A stretch of DNA of 64,000 bases from a bacterium. GTDB taxonomy: Bacteria; Spirochaetota; Leptospiria; Leptospirales; Leptonemataceae. Shown one piece after another: positions 25,591-34,160 of this stretch. The notes beneath the pieces are model-generated. The model did no database searches. It had not been told where the DNA came from and saw nothing but the letters and a program-made list of their open reading frames with translations. The stretch's first letter is position 1, and every line of letters begins with the position of its first letter. The position numbers were made by a program, and so were the translations under genes. Location of the stretch: NCBI GenBank assembly GCA_024742665.1, contig JANSYA010000011.1:1-64000 (forward strand), in the 5' to 3' direction.

Positions 25591-25941
25591 ATGCGCTACA
25601 TGCTATTACTATACGGCGACGAGATCGAAACCGGCAAGCACGACGAAGAGGACATGCCCAAATGGTTCGCCTTCACCGAAAAACTACAGGCCGCCGGTAA
25701 GATGCTGGGCGGCGAAGCCCTCCAACCGACCCAGACGGCGACGAGCATACGCCTGAAGGGCGACACTCCGATCAGTCTGGACGGCCCCTTCGCCGAAACC
25801 AAAGAAGCTCTGGGCGGCTTCTATATGATCGAGGCGAAAGATCTGGACGAGGCTGTGGAGTGGGCGAAGCAGGTCCCGAATATTCCCCGCGGCGGCACGG
25901 TCGAAATCCGCCCGATCATGGAATTCGACATGGACCAGTAA
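25591..25941 (+). CDS. YCII (DGPF-domain) protein
   Basis: A 116-residue protein beginning MRYMLLLYGDE, with the SLDGPFAETKE motif that names the DGPF group of YCII-related proteins and a C-terminal VEIRPIMEFD. These ferredoxin-like-fold proteins are often encoded next to ECF-type sigma factors with an extended C-terminus, exactly as here (160 bases upstream of the ECF start). A clear GGAG lies before the ATG. Role: probably partner or modulator of the sigma factor; the biochemistry is not known. Confidence 0.85.
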   Translation: MRYMLLLYGDEIETGKHDEEDMPKWFAFTEKLQAAGKMLGGEALQPTQTATSIRLKGDTPISLDGPFAETKEALGGFYMIEAKDLDEAVEWAKQVPNIPRGGTVEIRPIMEFDMDQ

Positions 25942-26103
25942 AGGCAGGACACACCTGCCCGCCCCCTGTGGGTGGATTCGGTGGCGGGATTGGCCGTTTA
26001 TGTGCTTATCTCTGCTGCCGGCCGCCGGGGGCGGAAGCCGGAGACAGTAGCACGAATTCGGCTGAATAGCAAACAAAATCCACCGGCCAGAGCGATTCAA
26101 AAA

Positions 26104-27489
26104 GTGATTGCGCGCGAAACACTCCAGACCTTCTTCCGGGAGTCTTACGGCCAGGTCTGCGCCCTGCTGATCCGGCGCTTCGGCGATATGGACCTGGCGC
26201 AGGAAGCCATCCAAGAAGCCTTTCTCGTCGCGATCGATAAGTGGAACGACGACGGCGTGCCGGAAAATGTACCGGGCTGGATCTTCGCAGTGGCCCGTCA
26301 CAAAGCGATCGACATCCTGCGGCGCGAGCAGCTCCGCGATAAAAAGTATCGCAGCCTGCAGAGCGGTCAGACGCTGTTTAGCGAGGCCGTGCAAGAGGAC
26401 GATTTCGCGACCGCGTCTCTGTCCGAAGAAATTCCCGACGAACGCCTGCGACTGATTTTCACCTGCTGCCACCCCGTGATCAATCCGGAAAGCCGCGTCG
26501 CCCTGACCCTGCACACCCTGGCCGGACTGACGACGACCGAGATCGCGGCGGCCTTTCTCAAAAGCGAAGCGACGATCGCGCAAAGACTTGTGCGCGCCAA
26601 ACGCAAGATCCGCGACGCGGGTGTGCCCTTTCGCGTGCCCGCGCTGACGGAAATCCCGGAGCGCCTGTCGTCAGTCTTAACTGTGCTTTATTTAATCTTT
26701 AACGAAGGCTACAGCGCTCACGGCGGCGCGGAGCTCATGCGTCGGGAGCTCTGCGACGAAGCGATCGGCCTGGCCAGGATGCTGGCCTCGCTGATGCCCG
26801 ACCGCTCCGAAGTTTCCGCGCAGCTCGCGCTGTTTTATTTTCAATCTTCGCGGATCGCCGCCAGGCTGGACGAGGCCGGCCGGCCGGTCACCCTGGAGCA
26901 CCAGGACCGCGAACTCTGGGATCGAGACCGCATCGATCGCGGACGCATCGCGCTGCGTCATTCTCTGCGCGCCGCGCAAGCCGAGGCCGCCGCCGCGCGG
27001 CGCGATTCGCCGGAACACGGCCCGAATGCACGAGCCGGGACGCCGGATGACATCGCCTCCAGCGGGCCTTACCAATTGCAGGCCCGGATCGCGGCGAGCC
27101 ATGCGACGGCGGCGACCTATTCCGAGACCAACTGGTCGCGCATCGTTCTGTATTATGAGGCCCTGTATCGAATCTCGCCGACGCCCGTGATCCGTCTCAA
27201 TCTTGCCGTGGCTGTCGCAATGGACAGGGGCCCGGCGGCCGGTCTCGCCATGCTGGATGCGAAAGATCTCGCGGCCGAGCTGGCCGAATACCACTGGTAT
27301 CATCTGGCGCGGGCCGAGCTGCTGGCCAGGCAGATCATAAAGAATGGCAACGACAGCCAGAGCAACAACGATAGCGATGATGATCATGCCAGGGCAAGCG
27401 CCGCGACGGCTTATCGGCGGGCGCTCGACCTGTGCAACAACGAGAGCGAGTGCGGCTTCATTCGCCGGCGACTGGAGGAACTCGGCTGA
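26104..27489 (+). CDS. ECF-type RNA polymerase sigma factor, long C-terminus
   Basis: About 461 residues. Region 2 is visible at RESYGQVCALLIRRFGDMDLAQEAIQEAFLVAIDKW and ARHKAIDILRR. Region 4 is at LTLHTLAGLTTTEIAAAFLKSEATIAQRLVRAKRKIR. A C-terminal helical DUF6596-like domain follows with YLIFNEGYSAHGG. An insertion at about 330-360 is low in complexity. The frame is open to GTG 25972, but family homology begins near GTG 26104; neither start has a good ribosome site. Paired with the YCII gene behind a sigma-54 promoter, suggesting a sigma cascade. Confidence 0.85.
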   Translation: MIARETLQTFFRESYGQVCALLIRRFGDMDLAQEAIQEAFLVAIDKWNDDGVPENVPGWIFAVARHKAIDILRREQLRDKKYRSLQSGQTLFSEAVQEDDFATASLSEEIPDERLRLIFTCCHPVINPESRVALTLHTLAGLTTTEIAAAFLKSEATIAQRLVRAKRKIRDAGVPFRVPALTEIPERLSSVLTVLYLIFNEGYSAHGGAELMRRELCDEAIGLARMLASLMPDRSEVSAQLALFYFQSSRIAARLDEAGRPVTLEHQDRELWDRDRIDRGRIALRHSLRAAQAEAAAARRDSPEHGPNARAGTPDDIASSGPYQLQARIAASHATAATYSETNWSRIVLYYEALYRISPTPVIRLNLAVAVAMDRGPAAGLAMLDAKDLAAELAEYHWYHLARAELLARQIIKNGNDSQSNNDSDDDHARASAATAYRRALDLCNNESECGFIRRRLEELG

Positions 27490-27495
27490 CGCCCC

Positions 27496-27885
27496 TCAGG
27501 TCTCGACCATCACGCAGGCATCCTGTAAAAACTCGAAGTCGTTTTCCTTCAGATAAGCAAGCGTGCGTTCGTCGCCCGCTCCGGGCTGCACCCAGACTTT
27601 TTTTAAGCCCAGCTCTTGCGCCTCTTTGAGGCTGTTGAGCGTTCGCGGCGGCGGCACCACGTACACGACCAGACCGATCTCGCGCGCGGACTGCGCCGCC
27701 TTCAAATTCGGATAGCTCTGCTGGCCTTCGATTTCGCTTTCGGCGGAATTGATCGGGATCACCGTGAAGCCTTTGGAAAGCATATTGCGCAGGATGATGT
27801 TGCCGTACTTTTCCGGGCGGCGACTCGCTCCGACCAGAGCCAGCACCGGCTGATCACGCAAATAGCTCTTAAGTTCCTCGTGCAT
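27496..27885 (-). CDS. CoA-binding (YccU-like) protein
   Basis: A 129-residue Rossmann-type protein of the CoA_binding_2 family, with VLALVGASRRPEKYGNII, GFTVIPINS, VVYVVPP and KVWVQPGAGDE. Family members bind CoA; physiological role is unclear. It converges with the ECF gene (6 bases apart) and is divergent from the GNAT gene. Confidence 0.85.
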   Translation of the reverse strand: MHEELKSYLRDQPVLALVGASRRPEKYGNIILRNMLSKGFTVIPINSAESEIEGQQSYPNLKAAQSAREIGLVVYVVPPPRTLNSLKEAQELGLKKVWVQPGAGDERTLAYLKENDFEFLQDACVMVET

Positions 27886-27983
27886 ATATTCAAACTAAGG
27901 TCCGGGCCGGGAGGCGGCAATCGGGAAAGGGGCTCCGTCCAAAAAGACTTGCCCGTCCGGATCCGCTGTGCGATATCGCGGGC

Positions 27984-28931
27984 ATGGGCGCTCTGCAAAT
28001 CGTATCGAACTATCGAGAGGATCACGAACTGAAACAGGCCTTTTTCGATTTCACTCCGCAGGCGCTCTACGGCGCGTCCTTCGTCGAGTGGGATCGCCTG
28101 GGATTCTGGAACGAACGCTATATACCGTATTCCCTGGTCGAACAAGCGGGGCGAAAGGCGCGGATCGTGGCGAATGTATCCGTATCTCGCATGCGGGTAT
28201 TAATCCAGGATACGCCGCTGCCTGCGATCCAGTTCGCGACGGTCGGCACCCTGCCGGAGTATCGCGGGAGGGGATACGCGGCCCGACTCATGCAGCACGT
28301 GTTGGAAAGGGAAGCCTGCGATTTCTGTTTTTTATACGCGAACGCCAGCGTAAGCGAATTCTATCCGAAGTTTGGATTTCGCCAGATCCGCGAAGCCGCG
28401 TTCTATAGCGACTTTAAGATCGATGCCGGAGCCGAGGTCGATGACGACGCCTCCGCGAAAATGAAACCGCGGCGGCTGCAGCTAAAGGATGCGGCGGACC
28501 TGGCTTTGCTTAAGTCAATCCTGGCCGCGCGCGCTCCGGTCACTCGCGGCTTCGGCGCGCTGGACTACGAACACATCCTGCCCTTTTACGCGGTTTACGC
28601 TTTCGGCGAAGATATGTATTTATTCGCATCGGACCAAGAATCGGTATCGGACGCCGTCCTGATTGTCGCGCAAAACGAAGGGCCGACCTTGAACGTCTAC
28701 GACATCGTGTGTGGCGCTTCCGATCTGGAGCACGGACGCCTGCGCGCGATGTTCCAGGCCATCGCTTCCCCGGAGACACGCGAAATCCGCTACCATTTTA
28801 CGCCGGAGCTAGTCGATCCCGGGGCCCGCGCCCGAAGCTTCGACGATAGCGATGCGCCGTTTTTTGTGCGCGGAAATTTTCCCGCAGCCGCACTCGGCCC
28901 CTTTAAGTTTCCGGCCCTCGCCCAAACATAA
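27984..28931 (+). CDS. GNAT-family N-acetyltransferase
   Basis: 315 residues. The acetyl-CoA-binding signature is at FATVGTLPEYRGRGYAARLM (about 78-97), followed by FLYANASVSEFYPKFGFRQ. The C-terminal half is a second, weaker GNAT-like or sterol-carrier-like domain, as in Eis-type two-domain acetyltransferases. The acceptor substrate is unknown. The start ATG at 27984 follows a short gap from the divergent CoA-binding gene. Confidence 0.8.
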   Translation: MGALQIVSNYREDHELKQAFFDFTPQALYGASFVEWDRLGFWNERYIPYSLVEQAGRKARIVANVSVSRMRVLIQDTPLPAIQFATVGTLPEYRGRGYAARLMQHVLEREACDFCFLYANASVSEFYPKFGFRQIREAAFYSDFKIDAGAEVDDDASAKMKPRRLQLKDAADLALLKSILAARAPVTRGFGALDYEHILPFYAVYAFGEDMYLFASDQESVSDAVLIVAQNEGPTLNVYDIVCGASDLEHGRLRAMFQAIASPETREIRYHFTPELVDPGARARSFDDSDAPFFVRGNFPAAALGPFKFPALAQT

Positions 28932-29011
28932 GGCCGCCCATCGCGAATTCCGCAAGGGCAGTCCGGATTCTGCTTGCCAGCCGCGTCCGGGACGATTCCA
29001 CTTCTATCATC

Positions 29012-30208
29012 ATGTCCGGAGTATCCGCGGATCACGCCGCTCCCGAAGTCGAAGGCGACGACAGCGTGCGCCAGGGCGTGCTGGTCGTCGACGATCAGAT
29101 CAACAATCTCAAAGTGCTCGGCACAATTCTCCGCGGAGAGTCGTACGAAATCTACGCGGCCCGCAATGGAGCCGAGGCGCTCCAGACCGCGCGACTCGCC
29201 CTCCCGGACCTGATCCTGCTCGACATCATGATGCCGGACATGGACGGCTACGAAGTTTGCCGTCAGCTCAAAGCGGATCCGCTGACCGCCGAGATACCCG
29301 TCATCTTTCTGACGGCCCGCGTGGAATCCGAAGATCTGGTCGAGGGTTTCGAAGCCGGCGCCGTCGACTATATTCGCAAGCCCTTCCAGCAGCCGGAACT
29401 ACTCGCGCGGGTTCGCCTGCACTTAGAACTCAAACACAGTCGCGATCATATTCGCCGCATCGGCAATGAACGCAAAGAGCTGATCCATATTCTCTGCCAC
29501 GATCTGCGGGCGCCCTTCAGTTCGATGGATTCGATTCTGAATATTATGCAGAGCGACGCCGAATACTTCGAAGAACGCCGCGATTTTTTTACCCGGGCCG
29601 CGGTCACGACCGTCGAGAACGGCCTCAAGGTGATCGACCTGGTGCGAAAGATGCACGATCTCGAAGAGCGCCTGTCGGTGCACTCGCTCGATCTTGAAGC
29701 GACGCCCCTGCGATCGACCTGCGAAACCGCCCTGATCGTAATCAGAGACCGCCTGTTGAAAAAAAAGATCGAAGTCGAATTGGACTTAGACGAAAATCTA
29801 CAGGTCCGCGTGGAACCGGTCAGCTTCACGAACTCGGTGTTGGTCAACCTGCTCGGGAACGCCGTTAAGTTCTCACCGCCGAATTCTAAGGTCCTGGTTT
29901 CCGCGACACGCAGTGCCTCCGCAAACGCCGATCACGAGCACAAGCACGAAGCAGAAAAGCTCATCGTTCTCTCGATCGTCGACCAGGGCATTGGCATGCC
30001 TCCGGAGATTCTGGAGCATCTGTTCGAGCCCGGCAAAAATACAACGCGCCCCGGCACGGACGAAGAGGCCGGCACCGGCTTCGGTATGCCGCTGGTTCGG
30101 CGTTTCGTGCAGGCGTACGGCGGATCGATCGAAGTATCATCCCGGGATCAGGAGCTACATCCGAAAGATTCCGGCACCGAAGTGCGTTTACGACTCCAGG
30201 CCGATTAA
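29012..30208 (+). CDS. Receiver-histidine kinase (soluble)
   Basis: 398 residues with an N-terminal receiver (VLVVDDQINNLKVLG; phosphate acceptor Asp in LLDIMMPDMDG near residue 70; YIRKPFQ), then HisKA with HILCHDLRAPFSS (His near 163) and HATPase (NLLGNAVKFS, DQGIGMP, GTGFGMPLV). There is no membrane segment. This receiver-first layout relays phosphate from another kinase and controls its own activity. It is followed after 11 bases by the LytTR regulator, so the three genes from 29012 to 34046 probably form one operon. Confidence 0.9.
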   Translation: MSGVSADHAAPEVEGDDSVRQGVLVVDDQINNLKVLGTILRGESYEIYAARNGAEALQTARLALPDLILLDIMMPDMDGYEVCRQLKADPLTAEIPVIFLTARVESEDLVEGFEAGAVDYIRKPFQQPELLARVRLHLELKHSRDHIRRIGNERKELIHILCHDLRAPFSSMDSILNIMQSDAEYFEERRDFFTRAAVTTVENGLKVIDLVRKMHDLEERLSVHSLDLEATPLRSTCETALIVIRDRLLKKKIEVELDLDENLQVRVEPVSFTNSVLVNLLGNAVKFSPPNSKVLVSATRSASANADHEHKHEAEKLIVLSIVDQGIGMPPEILEHLFEPGKNTTRPGTDEEAGTGFGMPLVRRFVQAYGGSIEVSSRDQELHPKDSGTEVRLRLQAD

Positions 30209-30219
30209 ACTCCTCACTT

Positions 30220-30975
30220 ATGAATTCTGAACGCGCTGAATACCGCCTGATCGTCACCGAAGACGAAGAAATTCCCAGGGAATATCTCCTGCGCCTCTTG
30301 AGCGAGCGCCCGGAGTTCCAGGTAGTCGCCGTCGCCCGGGACGGTCGCGAAGCCCGCCAGGCCCTGGCGCAACATACGCCGGATCTGCTGATCACCGATA
30401 TATCTCTACCCTATCACAGCGGCATTGAGGTCGTGGAATCCCTGAGCGTCATGCCCTATGTGATCTTCGCCACCTCGTACGATCACTTCGCCGCCCGGGC
30501 CTTCGAACTGGGCGCCGTCGACTATATCGTCAAACCGGTGCAACGCGAACGCCTGCACCAGGCCCTGGATCGTTTTTTAATATTCGCCGAAAGAAGCGGA
30601 CGTACCGCAACGCCGGAGAGCGAAGGCTCCGCGTCCGATACGCGTCAGGCCGGGCTGTCCGTAAACGAAAGCGGCACCTATTACTTCGTACCTCACGAAT
30701 CGATCGTATATATCCAGGCGTCGGATCGCAAAACCGTTCTGCATACTACGGAGCGGACGTACGCGGTCACCGGGATGATCAAATCCTTCGAAGAAAAACT
30801 CGAAGGCACCCGCCTGATGCGCATTCACAAAACCTATATGATCAACACCGCTTTCTTTTCGCACTTAAAATATCTGGATAAAACGCCCCATGTTTTCCTG
30901 AACGACCAGGACGAAACGACGCTGCCAGTCGGCCGCAAATACCTGCCGATCTTAAAGGAGCGCCTGCAGCTGTGA
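30220..30975 (+). CDS. LytTR-family response regulator
   Basis: 251 residues. Receiver domain at 8-125 with the acidic pocket TEDEE, acceptor D60 in LLITDISLP, and the TSYDHFAARAFELGAVDYIVKP helix-strand end. The C-terminal LytTR DNA-binding domain (about 150-250) has IVYIQASDRKTVLHT, FEEKLEGTRLMRIHKTYMIN and TLPVGRKYL. It binds direct repeats as a dimer in its family. Its last bases overlap the next gene (GTGA), so it is co-translated with the 7TMR-DISM kinase, its likely partner. Confidence 0.9.
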   Translation: MNSERAEYRLIVTEDEEIPREYLLRLLSERPEFQVVAVARDGREARQALAQHTPDLLITDISLPYHSGIEVVESLSVMPYVIFATSYDHFAARAFELGAVDYIVKPVQRERLHQALDRFLIFAERSGRTATPESEGSASDTRQAGLSVNESGTYYFVPHESIVYIQASDRKTVLHTTERTYAVTGMIKSFEEKLEGTRLMRIHKTYMINTAFFSHLKYLDKTPHVFLNDQDETTLPVGRKYLPILKERLQL

Positions 30976-33900
30976 ATCCCGGAGCGCGGAGGGCGCTGAT
31001 ATTCGCCGCAATCATCTTGAGCCTGGCCGGAGCGCAATGCCGCCCGCCCGCTCGCATGATACCGGGCGGTCCCGACGGCTTCCGTCCCCCCGGCGCTCTG
31101 CCCTTCGCGCAGGCAGGCTTACTGGATCTGCGCGATTTCGAATTCTCGCCCCGACGCCTGGCGCATCTCCACGGGGAATGGGAATTTCAATGGAAGGTTT
31201 TTTTGGAACCGGTCACCGGGGCCGTCTCGGCAAACGGGCCGCGGACCCGCGACGGAGAACTCGCTGAAGATCTTCCGGAAAACGCGAATGCGGGGGCAGG
31301 CGATCCGACGCGTGCTTTCAAATTCGTGCCGGGCAAATGGAACAGCGTGCTGCCCGCGCGCCAGGCGCGTCAACATGGAGAGGACATCGGCCCCTTCGGC
31401 TACGCCACCTATCGACTGACGGTGCTCTTAAACGAGAACGCGCCGCGGCGTTTGCATATCTACTGCCCCGAACAGCGCAATGCCTATCGTTTGTTCGTGA
31501 ACCACGCCGGTCCTGACCGTCCGCTCGACGTTCCGATTTGCGAAGCCGGCACGCCCGGCAGCAGCCGCGCGAAGACCAGACCGCTATCCGGGATTATGAC
31601 CGCCGACTTTGAACGCGCGGGCGACGTGCTGGTCTTTACGATGCACGTTTCGAATTTCGCGGCCGCCTACGGAGGCACGTACTCGCCGCCGTTGATCGGC
31701 GTTCGCACCGCCGTACAAAATCGCCGCGAGCGCGGAGTCGCTCTGGACCTGTTTTTATTCGGGGGGCTACTGGCCATCGGCCTCTATCAGCTATCGCTCT
31801 ATATTTTACGCCGGGAAGATCCTTCGCCGCTTTTTCTCGGCCTCTTTTCGCTGGTCTTCAGCCTGCGAATTCTGCTCACGGGGGAACGGCTGCTCACGCA
31901 AATTCTGGCGGCGTGGCTGGAATCGGGAAGCAGCATCGCGATAGTCATTACATTCGCGACCTTCTATTACGGTTCGCTGCTGATGTTCTGGCACGCCCAC
32001 TCGGCTTACGGCGATCCGACGAAACAGAGCGCGATCCGCTGGATCACCCTGACTCACATTCCATTCCTGGTGGCGCCCTTCGCGCTGCCGCTGCACTGGT
32101 TTTCCGTCGCTCTCTACGCTTTTTTGCCGGTACTATTCTCGGGCATCGTGTATACCTTTCTCCTGATTCTGCGATCCTGGAAACACGATCCGGCGTCGCG
32201 GTTCTTCTTTTTCGGGGGCGTATTTTTTACCGGCACCATCCTCAACGATATTCTGATCTGGAACGGCACCATGAACGGCATGGCGCTGGCCGGGGTCGGC
32301 CTGCTCGTTTTAACCCTGGTGCAATCGATCGCACTTTCGCAAAAATTCGCGCAGGCCTTCGGCATGGCCGCGCAGCTTTCGGAAGATCTGGAAGAAAAGG
32401 TCGAGCAGCGAACGAGCGAGCTCCAGCGTTCGAACGAAGCGCTGGAAGAAGCGCTCGTCGCGGCGGAAGCGGCGAATCACGCCAAGAGCGAATTCGTCGC
32501 GAATATGAGTCACGAAATTCGCACGCCGATGAACGCGATTCTGGGCTTTACTTCGATTCTCGCGGAACGCATCCGCGACCCGCAGCACCGCGACTATCTG
32601 CGCACGATTTCTTCCAGCGGACGTCTGCTGCTCAAGCTGATCAACGATATTCTGGATCTATCGCGCATCGAGTCGGGACGCTTCAATCTGGAAGAAGAGC
32701 CGGTCAACGTGCGAATGCTGCTCGAAGACCTGCGAGTCTTCTTTCGCGAAAAGGCCCGATCGACCGGCGTGGATTTCGAAGTGCAGGCGGCGGCGGATCT
32801 GCCGGAGATTCTGTATCTGGACGAGGTCCGCCTCCGACAGATCCTCTTGAACCTGATCGGCAATTCGCTGAAATTTACTTCGCAGGGTTTCGTCCGCGTT
32901 TCCGCCTACGTTCGCCCGGAGCCGGACGCGAAGGCCCGCGCCGGCCGCTCGCACAACAATAATCCTGACGACGGCGGCCCCGAAATCTATCGTTTGATTC
33001 TGTCCGTCCAGGATTCCGGCATCGGCATTTCACCGCAGGGTCAAAAAAATATCTTCGAAGCGTTTAGCCAGGCCCACAGCGAAAGCCAGAAGTACGGCGG
33101 AGTCGGCCTGGGTCTCAGCATCTGTCGCAGACTGCTGGAGATCATGGGCGGCAGCATCTCCGTTATCAGCGAAGTCGATCGCGGCAGCCAGTTTCTCGTT
33201 GAGCTGCCGGGATTGCTGGGGCGGACGCGCTCCGAGAACGAAGCACTTTTTTTTACGAGGGGCGAAGGCGCAAGTGATGCTCTCGTTAAGTTTGCACCGG
33301 CCCGCATTCTAATCGCAGACGATCTGAGCACGAACCGCCGGCTGCTGCGTCAGTATCTGGAGGAGCAGCCCTTCGAAATTCTCGAAGTCGAAGACGGCCA
33401 GGCCGCGATCGCGGCGGCGCGCGAATCGCGGCCGGACTTGATTCTTATGGATATTAAGATGCCGGTGCTGGACGGCAAAGAAGCGACGCAATTTCTCAAA
33501 GACGATGAAAACACGCGCGACATTCCGGTCGTCGCCGTCACGGCCTCAGTGCTCGCGCATCTCGCCGACGATATCAAAGAACTCTGCGATGGATTCTTAC
33601 GTAAGCCCGTGCTGAAAGGAGATTTAATCCGCGAAATCAAACGCTTCCTGAATCACGAAACGATCTCCGGCGAAACCGGCGAGTTGCCCCCCGCCGAAAC
33701 GCGCGGCCTCGCCGCGCAAGACTTAAACGAAGGCAACGCGGCCCCTGCTCCGCAAAGCAATCGGCGGAACACACCGAAGGCATCTTTCGAAAACGCCGAG
33801 CTCTTCGCGCAATTGAAATCGCGAATTCCCGAGTGGGAAGAGATTTCGCAGACCAGGCCGATCCATCGCATCGTGGCCTTCGCCGAGCACATCCGCAGCC

Positions 33901-34046
33901 TCGGCGAGAACAACGGATACGGGCCGGCTGTCGATTGGGCCCGTGAGCTGGGTCTCGCCGCCGATCATTTCGATGTGGATGAGATGGTTCGAGTGCTGGC
34001 GCGGTATACCGAACTGATCGAAGACCTTCGCGGTCCGCGCACATAG
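30972..34046 (+). CDS. Hybrid histidine kinase with 7TMR-DISM input, LytTR partner
   Basis: 1024 residues, GTG start overlapping the stop of the LytTR gene. It has a signal peptide (lipoprotein-like LSLAGAQC), a galactose-binding-like DISMED domain (to about 240), seven membrane helices (about 255-450), a coiled coil, HisKA (FVANMSHEIRTPMNAILG, His near 512), HATPase (LNLIGNSLKFTS, DSGIGIS, GVGLGLS) and a receiver (LILMDIKMPVLDG, Asp near 825). A C-terminal helical domain of about 100 residues lacks the His of an HPt. It is probably the sensor for the co-transcribed LytTR regulator. Confidence 0.9.
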   Translation: MNPGARRALIFAAIILSLAGAQCRPPARMIPGGPDGFRPPGALPFAQAGLLDLRDFEFSPRRLAHLHGEWEFQWKVFLEPVTGAVSANGPRTRDGELAEDLPENANAGAGDPTRAFKFVPGKWNSVLPARQARQHGEDIGPFGYATYRLTVLLNENAPRRLHIYCPEQRNAYRLFVNHAGPDRPLDVPICEAGTPGSSRAKTRPLSGIMTADFERAGDVLVFTMHVSNFAAAYGGTYSPPLIGVRTAVQNRRERGVALDLFLFGGLLAIGLYQLSLYILRREDPSPLFLGLFSLVFSLRILLTGERLLTQILAAWLESGSSIAIVITFATFYYGSLLMFWHAHSAYGDPTKQSAIRWITLTHIPFLVAPFALPLHWFSVALYAFLPVLFSGIVYTFLLILRSWKHDPASRFFFFGGVFFTGTILNDILIWNGTMNGMALAGVGLLVLTLVQSIALSQKFAQAFGMAAQLSEDLEEKVEQRTSELQRSNEALEEALVAAEAANHAKSEFVANMSHEIRTPMNAILGFTSILAERIRDPQHRDYLRTISSSGRLLLKLINDILDLSRIESGRFNLEEEPVNVRMLLEDLRVFFREKARSTGVDFEVQAAADLPEILYLDEVRLRQILLNLIGNSLKFTSQGFVRVSAYVRPEPDAKARAGRSHNNNPDDGGPEIYRLILSVQDSGIGISPQGQKNIFEAFSQAHSESQKYGGVGLGLSICRRLLEIMGGSISVISEVDRGSQFLVELPGLLGRTRSENEALFFTRGEGASDALVKFAPARILIADDLSTNRRLLRQYLEEQPFEILEVEDGQAAIAAARESRPDLILMDIKMPVLDGKEATQFLKDDENTRDIPVVAVTASVLAHLADDIKELCDGFLRKPVLKGDLIREIKRFLNHETISGETGELPPAETRGLAAQDLNEGNAAPAPQSNRRNTPKASFENAELFAQLKSRIPEWEEISQTRPIHRIVAFAEHIRSLGENNGYGPAVDWARELGLAADHFDVDEMVRVLARYTELIEDLRGPRT

Positions 34047-34160
34047 TTTCCGTTTGACCGTTCGAAACTGAACGCGTCACCCGGAGAGTCATCCAAAATT
34101 AACACGCGCGGGCGCTCTGTAGCTTGATTTCCGGTCCCCGTACCGCTTTTCTGACAGTGA

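Noticed and set aside
33780..34046. C-terminal HPt domain on the 30972 hybrid kinase
   Set aside because: The region is helical, but the phospho-accepting His in an HxxKG-type motif is missing.
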